Assembly: GCA_017502125.1 (NCBI GenBank)
Contig: JAFVVN010000029.1
Coordinates: forward strand, 42,176-106,175
Direction: 5' to 3'
DNA: 64,000 nucleotides
Source of the DNA: Bacteroidales bacterium
GTDB taxonomy: Bacteria; Bacteroidota; Bacteroidia; Bacteroidales; UBA932
Position numbers and translations under genes: made by a program. Shown here piece by piece: positions 1 through 10,192 of this stretch (position 1 is its first letter; each line of letters starts with the position of its first letter). Under the pieces are notes generated by a model. The model made no database searches. It was not told the origin of the DNA and was given only the letters and a program-made list of their open reading frames with translations.

Positions 1-1102
1 TCTTTCCGGCACCGTTTGGACCGATCACACCTACGATTCCCGCAGGCGGGAGCACGAAATTAAGATTTTCATAAAGAAGCTTGTCTCCATATCCCTTTGA
101 AACATTCTTAAACTCAATCACCTTGTTTCCAAGCCTTGGACCATTAGGAATGAAGATCTCAAGCTTTGCCTCCTTCTCCTTACCGTCGTCTGCAGCAAGT
201 TTCTCATATGCACCCAGACGTGCCTTGGATTTGGCCTGACGAGCCTTAGGAGCCATACGGACCCACTCCAACTCCCTTTCCAGTGCCTTGCGGCGTTTGC
301 TTTCCTGCTTCTCTTCCTGAGCAAGACGGGTACTTTTCTGATCAAGCCATGAAGAGTAGTTGCCTTTCCATGGAATACCCTCGCCTCTGTCCAGCTCAAG
401 AATCCAGCCTGCAACATTGTCAAGGAAGTAACGGTCATGGGTGACGGCAATCACAGTTCCCTTATACTGCTGAAGGTGAGCCTCAAGCCACTGTATACTC
501 TCAGTATCGAGGTGGTTGGTAGGCTCGTCAAGAAGAAGCACATCAGGCTGACGAAGAAGAAGACGGCATAGAGCCACTCGACGACGCTCACCGCCACTGA
601 GAGTGCTCACCTTCGCATCTGAAGGAGGACACTGAAGAGCATCCATAGCCCTTTCAAGCTTGGAATCAATCTCCCAGCCTCCGCAGTTCTCGATCTTTTC
701 CGTCAGCTCACCCTGACGTTCTATGAGTGCTGCCATCTCATCGTCAGACATAGGCTCACAGAACTTCATGTTCACTTCTTCATATTCCTTGAGAATGTCC
801 ATCACTTCCTGGACACCTTCCTGAACGACCTCTATCACAGTCTTGTCCGGATCCATCTGAGGTTCCTGCTCAAGGTAGCCCACAGAATATCCTGGAGCCC
901 ACACGACCTCTCCCTGATATCCCTTTTCGATACCTGCGATGATCTTCATGAGAGTTGACTTACCGGAACCGTTGAGACCTACGATACCTATCTTAGCTCC
1001 ATAAAAGAATGAAAGATAGATATCCTTCAGGATCACTCTGTTGTTATGCGGGAGAATCTTTCCCACTCCATTCATTGAAAAAATTATCTTCTCGTCTGCC
1101 AT
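1..1102 (-). CDS. ettA: Energy-dependent translational throttle protein EttA (ABC-F), 3' part outside window
   Basis: Soluble ABC-F ATPase that binds the ribosomal E site and couples translation to the ATP/ADP ratio. The ATG at 1102-1100 gives a protein starting MADEKIIFSMNGVGK. The first Walker A (GLNGSGKST) is at residues 42-50 and the first ABC signature (LSGGERRRVAL) at about 168-178, followed by LLLDEPTNHLD. The linker has the EttA-type run of basic residues, and a second Walker A (GPNGAGK) lies at the window edge. About 367 of the usual roughly 555 residues are visible. The charged loop PKARQAKSKAR after the first ATPase domain and the opening MxGVGK favour EttA over Uup or other ABC-F members. 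Two TAnnTTTG-type -7 boxes lie upstream on this strand (1130-1137 and 1138-1145). Confidence 0.93.
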   Translation of the reverse strand, partial: MADEKIIFSMNGVGKILPHNNRVILKDIYLSFFYGAKIGIVGLNGSGKSTLMKIIAGIEKGYQGEVVWAPGYSVGYLEQEPQMDPDKTVIEVVQEGVQEVMDILKEYEEVNMKFCEPMSDDEMAALIERQGELTEKIENCGGWEIDSKLERAMDALQCPPSDAKVSTLSGGERRRVALCRLLLRQPDVLLLDEPTNHLDTESIQWLEAHLQQYKGTVIAVTHDRYFLDNVAGWILELDRGEGIPWKGNYSSWLDQKSTRLAQEEKQESKRRKALERELEWVRMAPKARQAKSKARLGAYEKLAADDGKEKEAKLEIFIPNGPRLGNKVIEFKNVSKGYGDKLLYENLNFVLPPAGIVGVIGPNGAGK

Positions 1103-1146
1103 ATGTTCAAATATTTATAATTCAAAGTACAAACATACAAAGATAA

Positions 1147-2250
1147 TCATTTTTTCTTCCGTGTAATCTTATATTTCTCTTTCCTGCACCAGTCACTTGG
1201 GCTTTCACTCATATAGAGTCTGAAAGCCATGCTATAGGTCACCGATGAGTTGAATCCGCTCCGATTCGCCAGTTCCAGGACCTTGAGGTCAGGATTATCC
1301 CGGAACAGCTTTATGGAGTGGATGACACGATAGTAGTTGACAAACTGACAGAAGTTCCGTCCGGTGAACTGGCTGATGGCACGCGAGATATACAGCTTGT
1401 TCGTATATATGATCTTGACCACATCATTGATTGTCAGGTCACTGTTCAGATATATCCTGTCAGTCTCAAAAAGATTGACCAGTCTCTCGTATATATTCTT
1501 ATACATCTGATCTATCTTCGCCGAATCCGGCGAGACCTCAACTGAGGATAACTTCATGGACTCCACTATCCTTCTCTCATGCCTGCTACGCAGCACAAAC
1601 GCAGAATCATTGACCAGTCTGAATCCGAGAGCCCCGAATTCAAGGGCGAGCAGCAAAGACACAAGATGAAGTATAATGGTCTGGACAAGGTCTCCACCCG
1701 ACATGCCCAGCAAAAGGATAAGGACATAAATGACGATGAACAGGAGATGTACGCCATCAACCATCATGCACAGTGCATCCCAGACATTGCCATGCTTGAT
1801 CACAAGCCTTACCTCCCTTACACGCATATGAATGTGATGGAGAAACAGAAGAGAAAGGAAAGCAGTTCCCAGACCGGCCATGATCAGAGAGCATTCTGAC
1901 GGCTGATGGGGAAGGATCCTCGCTGAGGATATGACATTATGCAGGAGAAGCAGCGGCTGCATCAGGAGAGAATATATGACCGTCTTCGGAGTGTAGGATT
2001 CATCCCAGAGGGATGATGTGACCAGGAGCAAAGGAGCCAGAGAGAAGATCAGGTCAGACGGAAGTCGGGAGATGATTCCCTTGCCTGCAAACATGTCTGA
2101 AATCACAAGCAGGATACTGCAGCCCATTATGACGGATGCAATACGGACTTTTCTGCCAGATACTTCCTTATGCCTGAAATATCTGACAGTAACGCAAACC
2201 GTAGCAAAAATCATGATCATAACGACCACTGTAACCGTGAAAACATCCAT
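1147..2250 (-). CDS. AraC-family regulator with N-terminal membrane segments
   Basis: The N-terminal half has about six hydrophobic segments. The last 100 residues form an AraC-type double helix-turn-helix (LTINDVVKIIYTNKLYISRAI, then VLELANRSGFNSSVTYSMAFR). Such membrane-anchored AraC proteins are frequent in Bacteroidales; their ligands are generally unknown and none can be inferred here. An upstream TTG at 2277 is open, but the ATG at 2250 is preferred because a TACTTTTG -7 box (2275-2282) lies just upstream and would put transcription start near 2268. The gene is separate from the yitT operon, whose terminator lies between them. The C-terminus is very basic (KYKITRKKK). Confidence 0.8.
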   Translation of the reverse strand: MDVFTVTVVVMIMIFATVCVTVRYFRHKEVSGRKVRIASVIMGCSILLVISDMFAGKGIISRLPSDLIFSLAPLLLVTSSLWDESYTPKTVIYSLLMQPLLLLHNVISSARILPHQPSECSLIMAGLGTAFLSLLFLHHIHMRVREVRLVIKHGNVWDALCMMVDGVHLLFIVIYVLILLLGMSGGDLVQTIILHLVSLLLALEFGALGFRLVNDSAFVLRSRHERRIVESMKLSSVEVSPDSAKIDQMYKNIYERLVNLFETDRIYLNSDLTINDVVKIIYTNKLYISRAISQFTGRNFCQFVNYYRVIHSIKLFRDNPDLKVLELANRSGFNSSVTYSMAFRLYMSESPSDWCRKEKYKITRKKK

Positions 2251-2274
2251 ATCCCCGTTGGTATTCTGTCGGGG

Positions 2275-2282
2275 CAAAAGTA
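2275..2282 (-). promoter_or_regulatory. Bacteroidetes -7 promoter box for the AraC-type gene
   Basis: TACTTTTG on the minus strand fits the Bacteroidetes TAnnTTTG consensus, about 25 nt upstream of the chosen ATG at 2250. No good TTTG -33 element is visible at the usual distance, so confidence is limited. Confidence 0.4.
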
Positions 2283-2285
2283 TAC

Positions 2286-2319
2286 AAAAACCCCTTCTCA
2301 GAGCAGGCTGGGAAGGGGT
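2286..2319 (-). terminator. Rho-independent terminator of the leuS-yitT operon
   Basis: On the minus strand an 8-bp stem (ACCCCTTC at 2290-2297 with GAAGGGGT at 2312-2319) is followed directly by TTTTTG. It lies after the last yitT gene and before the AraC-type gene. A T-rich stretch also follows on the plus strand, so it may work in both directions. Confidence 0.75.
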
Positions 2320-2393
2320 CAGATGTCAGATTTTTCTTTTTTTTATAAAGATTTCTTTTTTTTATACAGTTTCGAGTCCTATATGGGGTGAAA

Positions 2394-3332
2394 TTACTTC
2401 TTGCCTTTCAATCTGATTGTATCAAAGCCCTGTCCGTAGACTCCCATTACTGAAGAAACCGAGAGAAATGCGTCCGGATCTATGGACTTTACATACCTTA
2501 AGAGGATATTAAGGTCGGTCTTTCTGGTGACTACCATGATAACCTGTCTCTCCTCTTTGGAGAACCATCCCTTAGCCGGTATCACTGTGACTCCCCTCTT
2601 CATATCAAAGGCAATTGCATCCGCCATTTCCTCAACCTTCTTGGTAAAGATGAACGCCTGGACGGACTGCTTTGATCCTGAAAGATAGAGGTCGATGGCA
2701 TAACCGCTGACAGTAACCTGAATGAGACCGTATACTACAACAGCAAGTTTCTCAGTAAAAGGCAGAAGTTCTCCGGTCTCCGTGAAGGAAGGGAAACAAA
2801 GGGAAGAGAGAATGATTGCCACATCGATGATGAGGATGACTCTTCCCGGAGAAGCCGCATAGTACTTGCACCATACAAGGGCAATGATATCAGTACCTCC
2901 GGTACTTCCCCCCTGTGAGATCGAGACACCGATTCCAAAACCAGCTATTATACCTCCGATAAAGGTGCAGAGGAGTTTTCCGTTGGACAACGCAAATTCA
3001 TGGATGAAATCATCCGGCACCACCTTCGGAAGCAGACTGAGCATGACTGAGGTCATCAATATGGCATAGATGGTCTTGCCTCCGAACCCTGTCCCGAGAA
3101 TCTTTGTCCCGATTATCAGAAGCATCACATTGAGTAAGAAGTATGTCACACCCATCGGAAGACCGGTCGCATAGAAGAGGATCGAAGCAAAACCGGACAC
3201 ACCACCGCCGATGAGATTATTGGGGAGGAGGAAGATGGTCCAGCCCAATGCATAGGAAACGACTCCTAATGTCACAAGGGAGTACTCCTTTATTAAAGTA
3301 CCCCAGGATTGCCTTGTCATTTTATTCACCAT
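2394..3332 (-). CDS. YitT family membrane protein (DUF161/DUF2179), copy 2
   Basis: Integral membrane protein of 312 residues. About five or six hydrophobic helices fill residues 15-200 and contain the family signature [12 protein letters not shown] soluble C-terminal DUF2179 domain follows (RGVTVIPAKGWFSKEERQVIMVV). The transport substrate of the family is not established. It overlaps the upstream yitT copy by 11 nt if the ATG at 3332 is used; the ATG at 3320, 1 nt after that gene's stop, is equally plausible. It is the last gene of the SPOR-M28-leuS-yitT-yitT operon and is followed by a terminator at 2286-2319. Confidence 0.88.
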   Translation of the reverse strand: MVNKMTRQSWGTLIKEYSLVTLGVVSYALGWTIFLLPNNLIGGGVSGFASILFYATGLPMGVTYFLLNVMLLIIGTKILGTGFGGKTIYAILMTSVMLSLLPKVVPDDFIHEFALSNGKLLCTFIGGIIAGFGIGVSISQGGSTGGTDIIALVWCKYYAASPGRVILIIDVAIILSSLCFPSFTETGELLPFTEKLAVVVYGLIQVTVSGYAIDLYLSGSKQSVQAFIFTKKVEEMADAIAFDMKRGVTVIPAKGWFSKEERQVIMVVTRKTDLNILLRYVKSIDPDAFLSVSSVMGVYGQGFDTIRLKGKK

Positions 3333-4260
3333 TCTCTGTTGAATCTATCTGAGGTTTCTTCTTAATCTTCAGGCCGGTCTTGACTTCTTCAAAACCCTCT
3401 CCAAACACACTGGTCGCAGTTGAGACTGAAATGAAGGCAGACTTGTCTATTTCCCTTATGGCGTTCACAACCTCATTCATCTGATGTTTCCTTGTGATGA
3501 TAAGGAGTACCTTGCTCTCCTTCTGCGAATACCAGCCGACAGACTGAAGGGCAGTAACACCGCGACGGACATCATTGATGATATGGTCCGCGATCTTCTC
3601 ATATTGCGATGAAAAGACAAGAATCTGCACGGAGGACTTATTACCGAGAAGGACAAAGTCCACTCCGAATGAGAAGCCTATCATTACGACCGCCGCATAG
3701 ATCATATCTACGAGTCCCTTGTCCGGGATGAAGAGAAGACACGATATGATGAATATGTCTGTGAAAAGATACACCCTTCCCGGGGAAACCGGCCAATACT
3801 TGTTGATCATCATGGCTATGATGTCGGTACCGCCTGTGCTGCCGCCTCTCAGCAGTACAAGTCCGATACCCACAGACTCCAGAGCGGAACCCACAAGTGC
3901 CACAAAGAACTTCTCATCAATGTATACGCAAAGCTGAGGGAACTTAGGCAGCATCTCAAAAAGTAGAGATGTAAGGGCTATGACATAGATGGTCTTGAAA
4001 CCGAATGCCTTTCCCAGAGAGAGGAATCCCATTATAAGAAGGATGACATTCAATGTCGGATAAGTCCAGCCCACTGGGATACCTGTTCCGTACTGGATGA
4101 TGGTACAGAGACCTGTCAGGCCACCACTGGCAAGACCGTTGGGAATCAGGAAGGAAGTCCAGGCCATACAAAAGATGACGGATCCAACAGTCATCAGGAA
4201 GTAGTCCCAGATAGTAGTCAGTATCTTATTGGTATTCATATTGTTATAACGACTTGTCAC
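3322..4260 (-). CDS. YitT family membrane protein (DUF161/DUF2179), copy 1
   Basis: A paralogue of the next gene with the same layout: a hydrophobic half with [12 protein letters not shown], then a DUF2179 domain ([17 protein letters not shown]). The C-terminal tail is charged. The frame opens with GTG at 4260, which overlaps the leuS stop as GTGA and suggests translational coupling. A later ATG at 4239 is the alternative start. Two tandem copies with clearly diverged sequence suggest either a heteromer or separate substrates; this is inference. Confidence 0.87.
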   Translation of the reverse strand: MTSRYNNMNTNKILTTIWDYFLMTVGSVIFCMAWTSFLIPNGLASGGLTGLCTIIQYGTGIPVGWTYPTLNVILLIMGFLSLGKAFGFKTIYVIALTSLLFEMLPKFPQLCVYIDEKFFVALVGSALESVGIGLVLLRGGSTGGTDIIAMMINKYWPVSPGRVYLFTDIFIISCLLFIPDKGLVDMIYAAVVMIGFSFGVDFVLLGNKSSVQILVFSSQYEKIADHIINDVRRGVTALQSVGWYSQKESKVLLIITRKHQMNEVVNAIREIDKSAFISVSTATSVFGEGFEEVKTGLKIKKKPQIDSTENGE

Positions 4261-7022
4261 TTAACTACAATATTCACTATCTTACCAGGAACGACAATGA
4301 CCTTGACGATATTGCCACCGGCAACATACTTCATGGTCTGTTCCATTCCACGCACATGGGCATCCACCTCCTCACGAGGCATATCGACAGGAAGCTCCAC
4401 AGTGAAACGGGTCTTGCCGTTGAATGACACCGCATAGGTGCAGTTGTTCTCTATCGTATAAGCCTCCACATATTCAGGGAATTCGGCATAGGTGATGCTT
4501 TCATCATGGCCAAGAACTGACCAGAGTTCTTCCGCAATATGAGGTGCAAATGGTGACAGGAGGATTACAAGAGGCTCAAGTATTTCCCGTTTGCTGCACT
4601 TGAGATCAGTGAGTTCATTGACAGCAATCATGAATGCGCTGACAGCAGTGTTGAATGAGAAGGCTTCGATATCAGCACGGACCTTTCCGATAAGTTTGTG
4701 AAGTGACTTGAGTTCGTCTGATGATGCCTTTTCATCGCTGATTATCAAGCCATCACGGTCATAGAACATTCTCCAGACCTTCCTGAGGAAACGGTTTACG
4801 CCGTCGATACCCTTGGTATCCCATGGCTTGGACTGTTCGAGCGGGCCGAGGAACATCTCATAAAGTCTCAGTGTATCAGCTCCGTAAGTATCACATATCA
4901 TATCAGGGTTCACGACATTGAACATCGACTTCGACATCTTCTCGATAGCCCATCCGCAGATATACTCACCATCCTCCAGAATGAACTCGGCATCGGCGAA
5001 GTCCGGCATCCAGTTGCGGAACGCCTCAAGATCGAGACGGTCATTGCGGACAATGTTCACATCCACATGAATCTCAGTGGTCTCATACTGGTCCTTGAGT
5101 CCGAGAGACACGAAGGTATTTGTATTGATGATTCGATATACGAAGTTCGAGCGTCCCTGGATCATACCCTGGTTGATCAGCTTTCTGAAAGGTTCCTTCT
5201 CACATACATATCCGAGATCGAAGAGGAACTTGTTCCAGAAACGTGAATAGATCAGGTGACCTGTAGCGTGCTCGGTACCACCGATATAAAGATCCACATC
5301 ACGCCAATACTCATCAGCTTCGCGGCTGACAAGGGCCTGGGTGTTGTGAGTATCCATATAGCGGAGATAATATGCGCTGCTGCCGGCAAAGCCTGGCATT
5401 GTACTCAATTCGATAGGATAACCCTCATAAGTCCAATCCTTGGCACGTCCAAGAGGCGGCTCTCCACTCTCTGTCGGAAGGAACTTGTCAACTTCAGGAA
5501 GTTCCAGAGGCAGGTCTTCCAAAGACATCGGTGTCGCAATACCGTCCTTGAAGTACATAGGGAACGGCTCTCCCCAGTACCTCTGGCGGGAGAATATCGC
5601 ATCACGGAGACGATAGTTGACCTTCCTGCGTCCTATTCCATGCTTCTCGACATAATCAATGGCAGCTGGAATTGCCTCCTTGACCGTCATTCCATCAAGA
5701 AAGCCTGAGTTGCACATGATGCCTTCCTTTGCGTCAAAACTTGACTCGCTGAAATCGCATCCCTCAATGAGAGGAATGACAGGAAGGTTGAAATGTCTTG
5801 CAAAAGCATAGTCTCGGCTATCATGCGCCGGAACAGCCATGATGGCTCCGGTTCCATAACCGGCAAGTACATATTCCGAAATCCAGACCGGTACCTTGCC
5901 TCCTGTAAGAGGATTCACCGCATATGAACCTGAGAAGACACCGGAAACCTTCTTGGTCTCAGTCATTCTCTCACGCTCTGTCTTCTTCTTTGCCTGAGCC
6001 AGATATGCCTGGACAGCCTCCTTCTGCTCCGGTGTGGTGAGCACATCCACCCACTCGCTCTCAGGAGCCAGTACCATGAAAGTAACTCCGAAGACGGTGT
6101 CGGCACGGGTAGTGAAGATGGTCATGTCATATTCCTGAGATCCGTTGGAGACCTTGAAAATCATCTCCGCTCCCTGGCTCTTTCCGATCCAGTTACGCTG
6201 CATATCCTTCAATGAATCAGTCCAGTCAAGGTCCTCGAGATCATCAAGGAGACGTCCTGCATAGGCTGAGACACGAAGCTGCCACTGGGTCATCTTCTTC
6301 TGCTCCACCGGATGTCCGCCACGCACGGAATAACCTTCCTTGACTTCGTCATTGGCAAGTACGGTTCCCAGAGCCGGACACCAGTTAACTGCCGTCTCAC
6401 CCTGGTATGCTATTCTGTACTGCATGAGCAAAGCAGCCTTCTGAGCCTCAGTGAATGCATTCCACTGCTCTGCAGTGAAAGGTTCCACATCACCACATGC
6501 AGCATCGACACCGGCACTTCCCTCCCTCGCGAAGATATCTTCGAGTTCAGCTATCGGACGGGCCTTCTGCTGCTGATTGTCATACCAGCTGCCGAACATC
6601 TGAAGAAAAGCCCACTGAGTCCACTTATAGTACTCGGGATCGCACGTACGCACTTCACGGGACCAATCATATGAGAAACCGATCCGGTCCATCTGCTCCC
6701 TGTAGCGGGCGATGTTCTTCTCTGTCGTAACTGCAGGATGCTGTCCGGTCTGGATAGCATACTGCTCAGCCGGAAGACCGAAGGCATCATATCCCATAGG
6801 ATGAAGGACATTGAATCCGCAAAGTCTCTTGTAGCGGCTGTATATATCGCTGGCAATATATCCGAGAGGATGTCCGACATGCAGGCCCGCACCGGAAGGG
6901 TACGGGAACATATCCAGAACATAATATTTAGGCTTAGAACTGTCTATCTCTGCCTTGAATGTATGATTGGCAGCCCAATATGCCTGCCATTTCTGCTCGA
7001 TCTCCTTAAAATTATAGTCCAT
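4257..7022 (-). CDS. leuS: Leucyl-tRNA synthetase
   Basis: Cytosolic class I aminoacyl-tRNA synthetase charging tRNA-Leu. The HIGH-type motif is HVGH at residues 48-51 inside [16 protein letters not shown], and the KMSKS motif appears as [10 protein letters not shown]. The editing (CP1) domain with its TTRADTVFG signature, the catalytic core and the anticodon-binding C-terminus are all present; length is about 921 residues, normal for the family. The frame is open eight codons further upstream, but the ATG at 7022 ([13 protein letters not shown]) matches the usual start of these enzymes. It sits between the M28-like gene and the yitT pair in one minus-strand operon. Confidence 0.97.
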   Translation of the reverse strand: MDYNFKEIEQKWQAYWAANHTFKAEIDSSKPKYYVLDMFPYPSGAGLHVGHPLGYIASDIYSRYKRLCGFNVLHPMGYDAFGLPAEQYAIQTGQHPAVTTEKNIARYREQMDRIGFSYDWSREVRTCDPEYYKWTQWAFLQMFGSWYDNQQQKARPIAELEDIFAREGSAGVDAACGDVEPFTAEQWNAFTEAQKAALLMQYRIAYQGETAVNWCPALGTVLANDEVKEGYSVRGGHPVEQKKMTQWQLRVSAYAGRLLDDLEDLDWTDSLKDMQRNWIGKSQGAEMIFKVSNGSQEYDMTIFTTRADTVFGVTFMVLAPESEWVDVLTTPEQKEAVQAYLAQAKKKTERERMTETKKVSGVFSGSYAVNPLTGGKVPVWISEYVLAGYGTGAIMAVPAHDSRDYAFARHFNLPVIPLIEGCDFSESSFDAKEGIMCNSGFLDGMTVKEAIPAAIDYVEKHGIGRRKVNYRLRDAIFSRQRYWGEPFPMYFKDGIATPMSLEDLPLELPEVDKFLPTESGEPPLGRAKDWTYEGYPIELSTMPGFAGSSAYYLRYMDTHNTQALVSREADEYWRDVDLYIGGTEHATGHLIYSRFWNKFLFDLGYVCEKEPFRKLINQGMIQGRSNFVYRIINTNTFVSLGLKDQYETTEIHVDVNIVRNDRLDLEAFRNWMPDFADAEFILEDGEYICGWAIEKMSKSMFNVVNPDMICDTYGADTLRLYEMFLGPLEQSKPWDTKGIDGVNRFLRKVWRMFYDRDGLIISDEKASSDELKSLHKLIGKVRADIEAFSFNTAVSAFMIAVNELTDLKCSKREILEPLVILLSPFAPHIAEELWSVLGHDESITYAEFPEYVEAYTIENNCTYAVSFNGKTRFTVELPVDMPREEVDAHVRGMEQTMKYVAGGNIVKVIVVPGKIVNIVVK

Positions 7023-7052
7023 ATGCACGAGTATAAAATCCCACAAATGTAA

Positions 7053-8414
7053 TCAATATTTCTTTATTCCGAAGCTCGGTTTACCGCCTTTTTTCTCCAG
7101 CTTGAATTCAACGGGGATAGTAAGAGATGTCCTCACCTTATTTCCATTGACGCGGCCCGGTTTCCATTTCGGAGAAGCGCTCACGACCTTGACAGCTTCT
7201 GCATCAAGTGCTTCGGAGACTCCTTTAAGAACCCTGACTTCAGTCACCTTTCCATCCTTCTCTATTATAAAGTCCACCATTACACGTCCCTGAATGCCGT
7301 CACGCACAGCCTCTGCGGGGTATTTCAGATACTGGTACACCCATTTTTCAAGGAAAGTCCTCGGGTCGGAACTATGAAGGAATACAGGACGTATGTCACA
7401 GTCATAGAAGGAAACCACATCGTCATATGAGGGTCCCCGTTTCCGGACTTCATCAGGACGGAAGGACAGTGTCATTTCCGTATTGGCAAGAGCAAGGGTA
7501 AAGTTATAGATGTACTCCAGCTCCCTCTCCATCATTTCGTAGTCTATGATAGACTGGGTGTCGCGTTCGGTATTATGCTCCGGATATCTTCCTGTAGTGA
7601 AGACAACCGATGGTATCTCATTGGAGTAGAAGGCCCTATGGTCTGAAGGATAAGGTTCAGAAGCTGTGATTTCAGGCATAACAGGCTGAAGATCCACAGT
7701 GAGACTGGCAATCAGAGCGTTCATGTCGGCATTGGATGAAGTATAGGCATAGAAACCGTTATATCCGGTGCCGAGCATGTCAAGATTGACCATGGCATCT
7801 ATGTTGTCGACATCAGAAAACGACCTGTTCAGGAAATACCAGGATCCAGCAAATGTCTCGTTAGATGCACCGAATGCTACAAAAAGCACAGAGCGTCTGA
7901 ACAGTACCTTGTTGGTCTGGATCATCCTCGCAAGTTCAAGCATCATGGACAGGCCGGAAGCATTTCCATTGGCTCCATAGTATATCTTCTCTACCGGCGT
8001 GCCATCCACCGTCATGGTCATGGAACCAAGATTGTCTAGCCTGGCACCTACTACAATATACCTGTCCCTCAGTTTCTTGTCATAGCCATGAACAAATCCA
8101 AGCACATTGCGTGAAGTCAGGGTGTCGCCATTTTCCTTTCTGACACCGAAAAGTTCTCCTGAGGCCGGAGTGAGAACGTCCACGCCATAGGACTGCAAGA
8201 CTTCAGTAACATATTCAGCTGCAAGCTGTTCACCCTCAGAACCAGCCTTGCGTCCTTCCAACATTGCAGAAGACAGATACCTCACATGAGACTTCATTGA
8301 CACAACAGTTTCACTGTCATCAAGGTCTGCATATGCAAGATTTCCACGATACTGGGCGTAAGAAGAAAATGCCGGCATGAGAGCCAGCATTATAATAAGA
8401 GGTATATTTTTCAT
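7053..8414 (-). CDS. Degenerate M28-type peptidase domain fused to a TonB C-terminal domain
   Basis: Exported protein of 453 residues with a signal peptide (MKNIPLIIMLALMPAFSSYA). Residues about 40-310 follow the M28 aminopeptidase fold, including NASG (151-154), NLDMLG (210-215), SDHRAF (257-262) and TTG (273-275). Residues about 350-438 are a TonB_C domain (GRVMVDFIIEKDGKV ... PKWKPGRVNG). The metal and catalytic residues look lost: the usual HxDH appears as RLDN (125-128), the GADDN motif as GANGN (147-151), and the catalytic and ligand glutamate pair as SN (184-185). D212 and H280 remain. Catalysis is therefore doubtful and a binding or structural role is more likely. It lies 5 nt downstream of the SPOR lipoprotein gene and upstream of leuS. 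Confidence 0.8.
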   Translation of the reverse strand: MKNIPLIIMLALMPAFSSYAQYRGNLAYADLDDSETVVSMKSHVRYLSSAMLEGRKAGSEGEQLAAEYVTEVLQSYGVDVLTPASGELFGVRKENGDTLTSRNVLGFVHGYDKKLRDRYIVVGARLDNLGSMTMTVDGTPVEKIYYGANGNASGLSMMLELARMIQTNKVLFRRSVLFVAFGASNETFAGSWYFLNRSFSDVDNIDAMVNLDMLGTGYNGFYAYTSSNADMNALIASLTVDLQPVMPEITASEPYPSDHRAFYSNEIPSVVFTTGRYPEHNTERDTQSIIDYEMMERELEYIYNFTLALANTEMTLSFRPDEVRKRGPSYDDVVSFYDCDIRPVFLHSSDPRTFLEKWVYQYLKYPAEAVRDGIQGRVMVDFIIEKDGKVTEVRVLKGVSEALDAEAVKVVSASPKWKPGRVNGNKVRTSLTIPVEFKLEKKGGKPSFGIKKY

Positions 8415-8419
8415 CCGTA

Positions 8420-8986
8420 CTATCTGTTGTTAGTATATATCCACGGATTAGCCGGACAGAACTTCTCTCTTCTCAGCATCTGAAGCGCCAGAAGCGCATC
8501 TTCATAATCATCGACCGGGCAGACACCTACTCCGATAAGACCGTTCCTGCAACCGATGAAAACAGGGGAATAACCGAACTTGTCTGCCTTGTTGTACAGA
8601 GCCTTCGCATTTGAATATGACTGAAATGCACCGATTATCACATAATACCTGTTTTCCAGATTAGCGGTCAGATATCGTGAATTGTCCACTACCTGGCGAA
8701 CCTGCTGAACTGGCTGAACCGGCTGGGCTGCAACTTCAGGCTGAACCTCGGCAAGAGAATCGACACAAGCAAGGGACTCCTCGAGAGCCTTTCTCACCTG
8801 CTCAAGAGAGTCGATGCACGCACGCACCCTGATCTCCTCCTGACGAAGCTGGTCAATTCTCTCCATCTCACCCTTTAAAGCATTCAACTCTTCCTTGGTA
8901 GGACGTCCTGACATCTTACGCATAAAATCACAGCTTGACAAGGTCAAAGCCACAGCAAGCATAAGGAATATTACAGATTTCTTCAT
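8420..8986 (-). CDS. SPOR-domain lipoprotein
   Basis: Starts MKKSVIFLMLAVALTLSSC with a lipobox (LSSC), so probably a lipoprotein. A heptad-like coiled coil follows (about residues 32-85), then a Pro/Gln/Val-rich linker, then a C-terminal SPOR domain (RYYVIIGAFQSYSNAKALYNK ... GLIGVGVCPVDDYEDALLAL). SPOR domains bind denuded peptidoglycan glycans at division sites. The ATG at 8986 is chosen over the one at 8998 because it begins a typical lipoprotein signal. It is the first gene of the operon, with a good promoter at 9009-9039. Its exact function is unknown. Confidence 0.85.
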   Translation of the reverse strand: MKKSVIFLMLAVALTLSSCDFMRKMSGRPTKEELNALKGEMERIDQLRQEEIRVRACIDSLEQVRKALEESLACVDSLAEVQPEVAAQPVQPVQQVRQVVDNSRYLTANLENRYYVIIGAFQSYSNAKALYNKADKFGYSPVFIGCRNGLIGVGVCPVDDYEDALLALQMLRREKFCPANPWIYTNNR

Positions 8987-9008
8987 AGCTAACATCAATG
9001 TATCTCTG

Positions 9009-9039
9009 CAAATTTAATTATTTAATGGACTGAGACAAA
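9009..9039 (-). promoter_or_regulatory. Promoter of the SPOR-M28-leuS-yitT operon
   Basis: On the minus strand a TTTG element (9036-9039) is followed after 19 nt by TAAATTTG (9009-9016), matching the Bacteroidetes housekeeping sigma consensus in sequence and spacing. Confidence 0.7.
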
Positions 9040-9040
9040 A

Positions 9041-9057
9041 TAATTTTGATATATTTG
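9041..9057 (+). promoter_or_regulatory. Two overlapping -7 boxes for the capA-like/phoH unit
   Basis: TAATTTTG (9041-9048) and TATATTTG (9050-9057) both fit TAnnTTTG on the plus strand, 30-45 nt before the capA-like gene. A matching -33 element is not obvious. Confidence 0.4.
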
Positions 9058-9085
9058 TATTCAAAACCATTCATTTTTTGTCAGA

Positions 9086-10192
9086 TTGAGCATACGGGCA
9101 GCAAAAATATCGATAATAATGACCCTTCTCTTGTCTTTTGCGACGAATTTCACAGCAAAGACTCAGGAGGTGAGGTTCTCAAAGTATTGGGCTCCACCTA
9201 AAGCCATATATATTCCCGACACAATCAAGATCTGCTTCGCTGGTGACGTCATGATGCACTCCAGACAAATGGAATATGACTACAGCAATTACTTCAGGGA
9301 AGTGGACCATCTGTTCCGGGGAGCCGACTATGCAGTCGCAAACATGGAGTTCACGCTTGCAGGAGAACCTTATACAGGCTATCCGCAATTCTCAGCACCG
9401 GATATCTACGCTGAACATGTGGCTGACAGCGGTGTGGACATATTCCTATGTGCAAACAACCATATTCTTGACAAGGGAAGCGAAGGAGCCGAGCGCACCC
9501 TGAAACAATACCGCAGACTGTCGGAAAGTCATGGCGTGAGATTCACTGGAGCGGCAGGTTCTCAGGAGGAAATGGACTCCACCACCCCTCTGTTCATAGA
9601 AGAAGACGGTATCAGAATTGCTCTGATCAACTTCACATACGGGACCAATTCAGGTTCGACGGACCACTGGCCGAAGATCAATTATCTCAACCAGAGAGAG
9701 TTTCTGCGAAGGATGCTTCAGAAAGCCGAGAATGAAGCCGCCTTCACGATTGCACTTCCCCACTGGGGTGAGGAATACCAGCTGCTGCACTCCGAGAAAC
9801 AGGAAAGCATCGCCAGGTGGCTCATCGAAAACGGGGCCGACCTGATTGTCGGCACTCACCCTCACGTGGTTCAGGACATAGGATATATAGACGACGTTCC
9901 GGTGGTATATTCTCTGGGAAACGCCGTGTCAAACATGAGTGCTGCAAACACCCAGATAGGACTTTTCCTGACAGTAGAGCTGATTGTTGAATCGAACGGC
10001 AAAGTCCGGTTGGGTCAGATGGAACCGACATACACATGGTGTTCAAGACCAGGAGGTTTCGGCACGAGCTATGCTGTAGTGGCAGTTGAAGACCAGATAG
10101 GCAAAGGAGGAGAATGGATAGGAGAATGGGAATACGAAAAGATGATGACCACATACGAGAGAGTAAGGAAAACACACAATAATGAGCATTAA
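9086..10192 (+). CDS. CapA/PGA_cap-type metallophosphatase-fold protein, exported
   Basis: Calcineurin-like CapA family protein of 368 residues with an N-terminal hydrophobic signal. Family motifs visible are the metal-binding opening CFAGDVMMHSR, ANMEFTLAGEP, ANNHILDKG, LPHWGEEYQ and GTHPHVVQ. Members are linked to poly-gamma-glutamate capsule synthesis or to surface polymer metabolism, but no cap operon is present here, so the substrate is unknown. The frame opens with TTG at 9086, which gives a signal peptide with a basic n-region; the first ATG is at 9119. Its 3' end overlaps phoH by 11 nt, so the two are co-transcribed. Confidence 0.8.
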   Translation: MSIRAAKISIIMTLLLSFATNFTAKTQEVRFSKYWAPPKAIYIPDTIKICFAGDVMMHSRQMEYDYSNYFREVDHLFRGADYAVANMEFTLAGEPYTGYPQFSAPDIYAEHVADSGVDIFLCANNHILDKGSEGAERTLKQYRRLSESHGVRFTGAAGSQEEMDSTTPLFIEEDGIRIALINFTYGTNSGSTDHWPKINYLNQREFLRRMLQKAENEAAFTIALPHWGEEYQLLHSEKQESIARWLIENGADLIVGTHPHVVQDIGYIDDVPVVYSLGNAVSNMSAANTQIGLFLTVELIVESNGKVRLGQMEPTYTWCSRPGGFGTSYAVVAVEDQIGKGGEWIGEWEYEKMMTTYERVRKTHNNEH

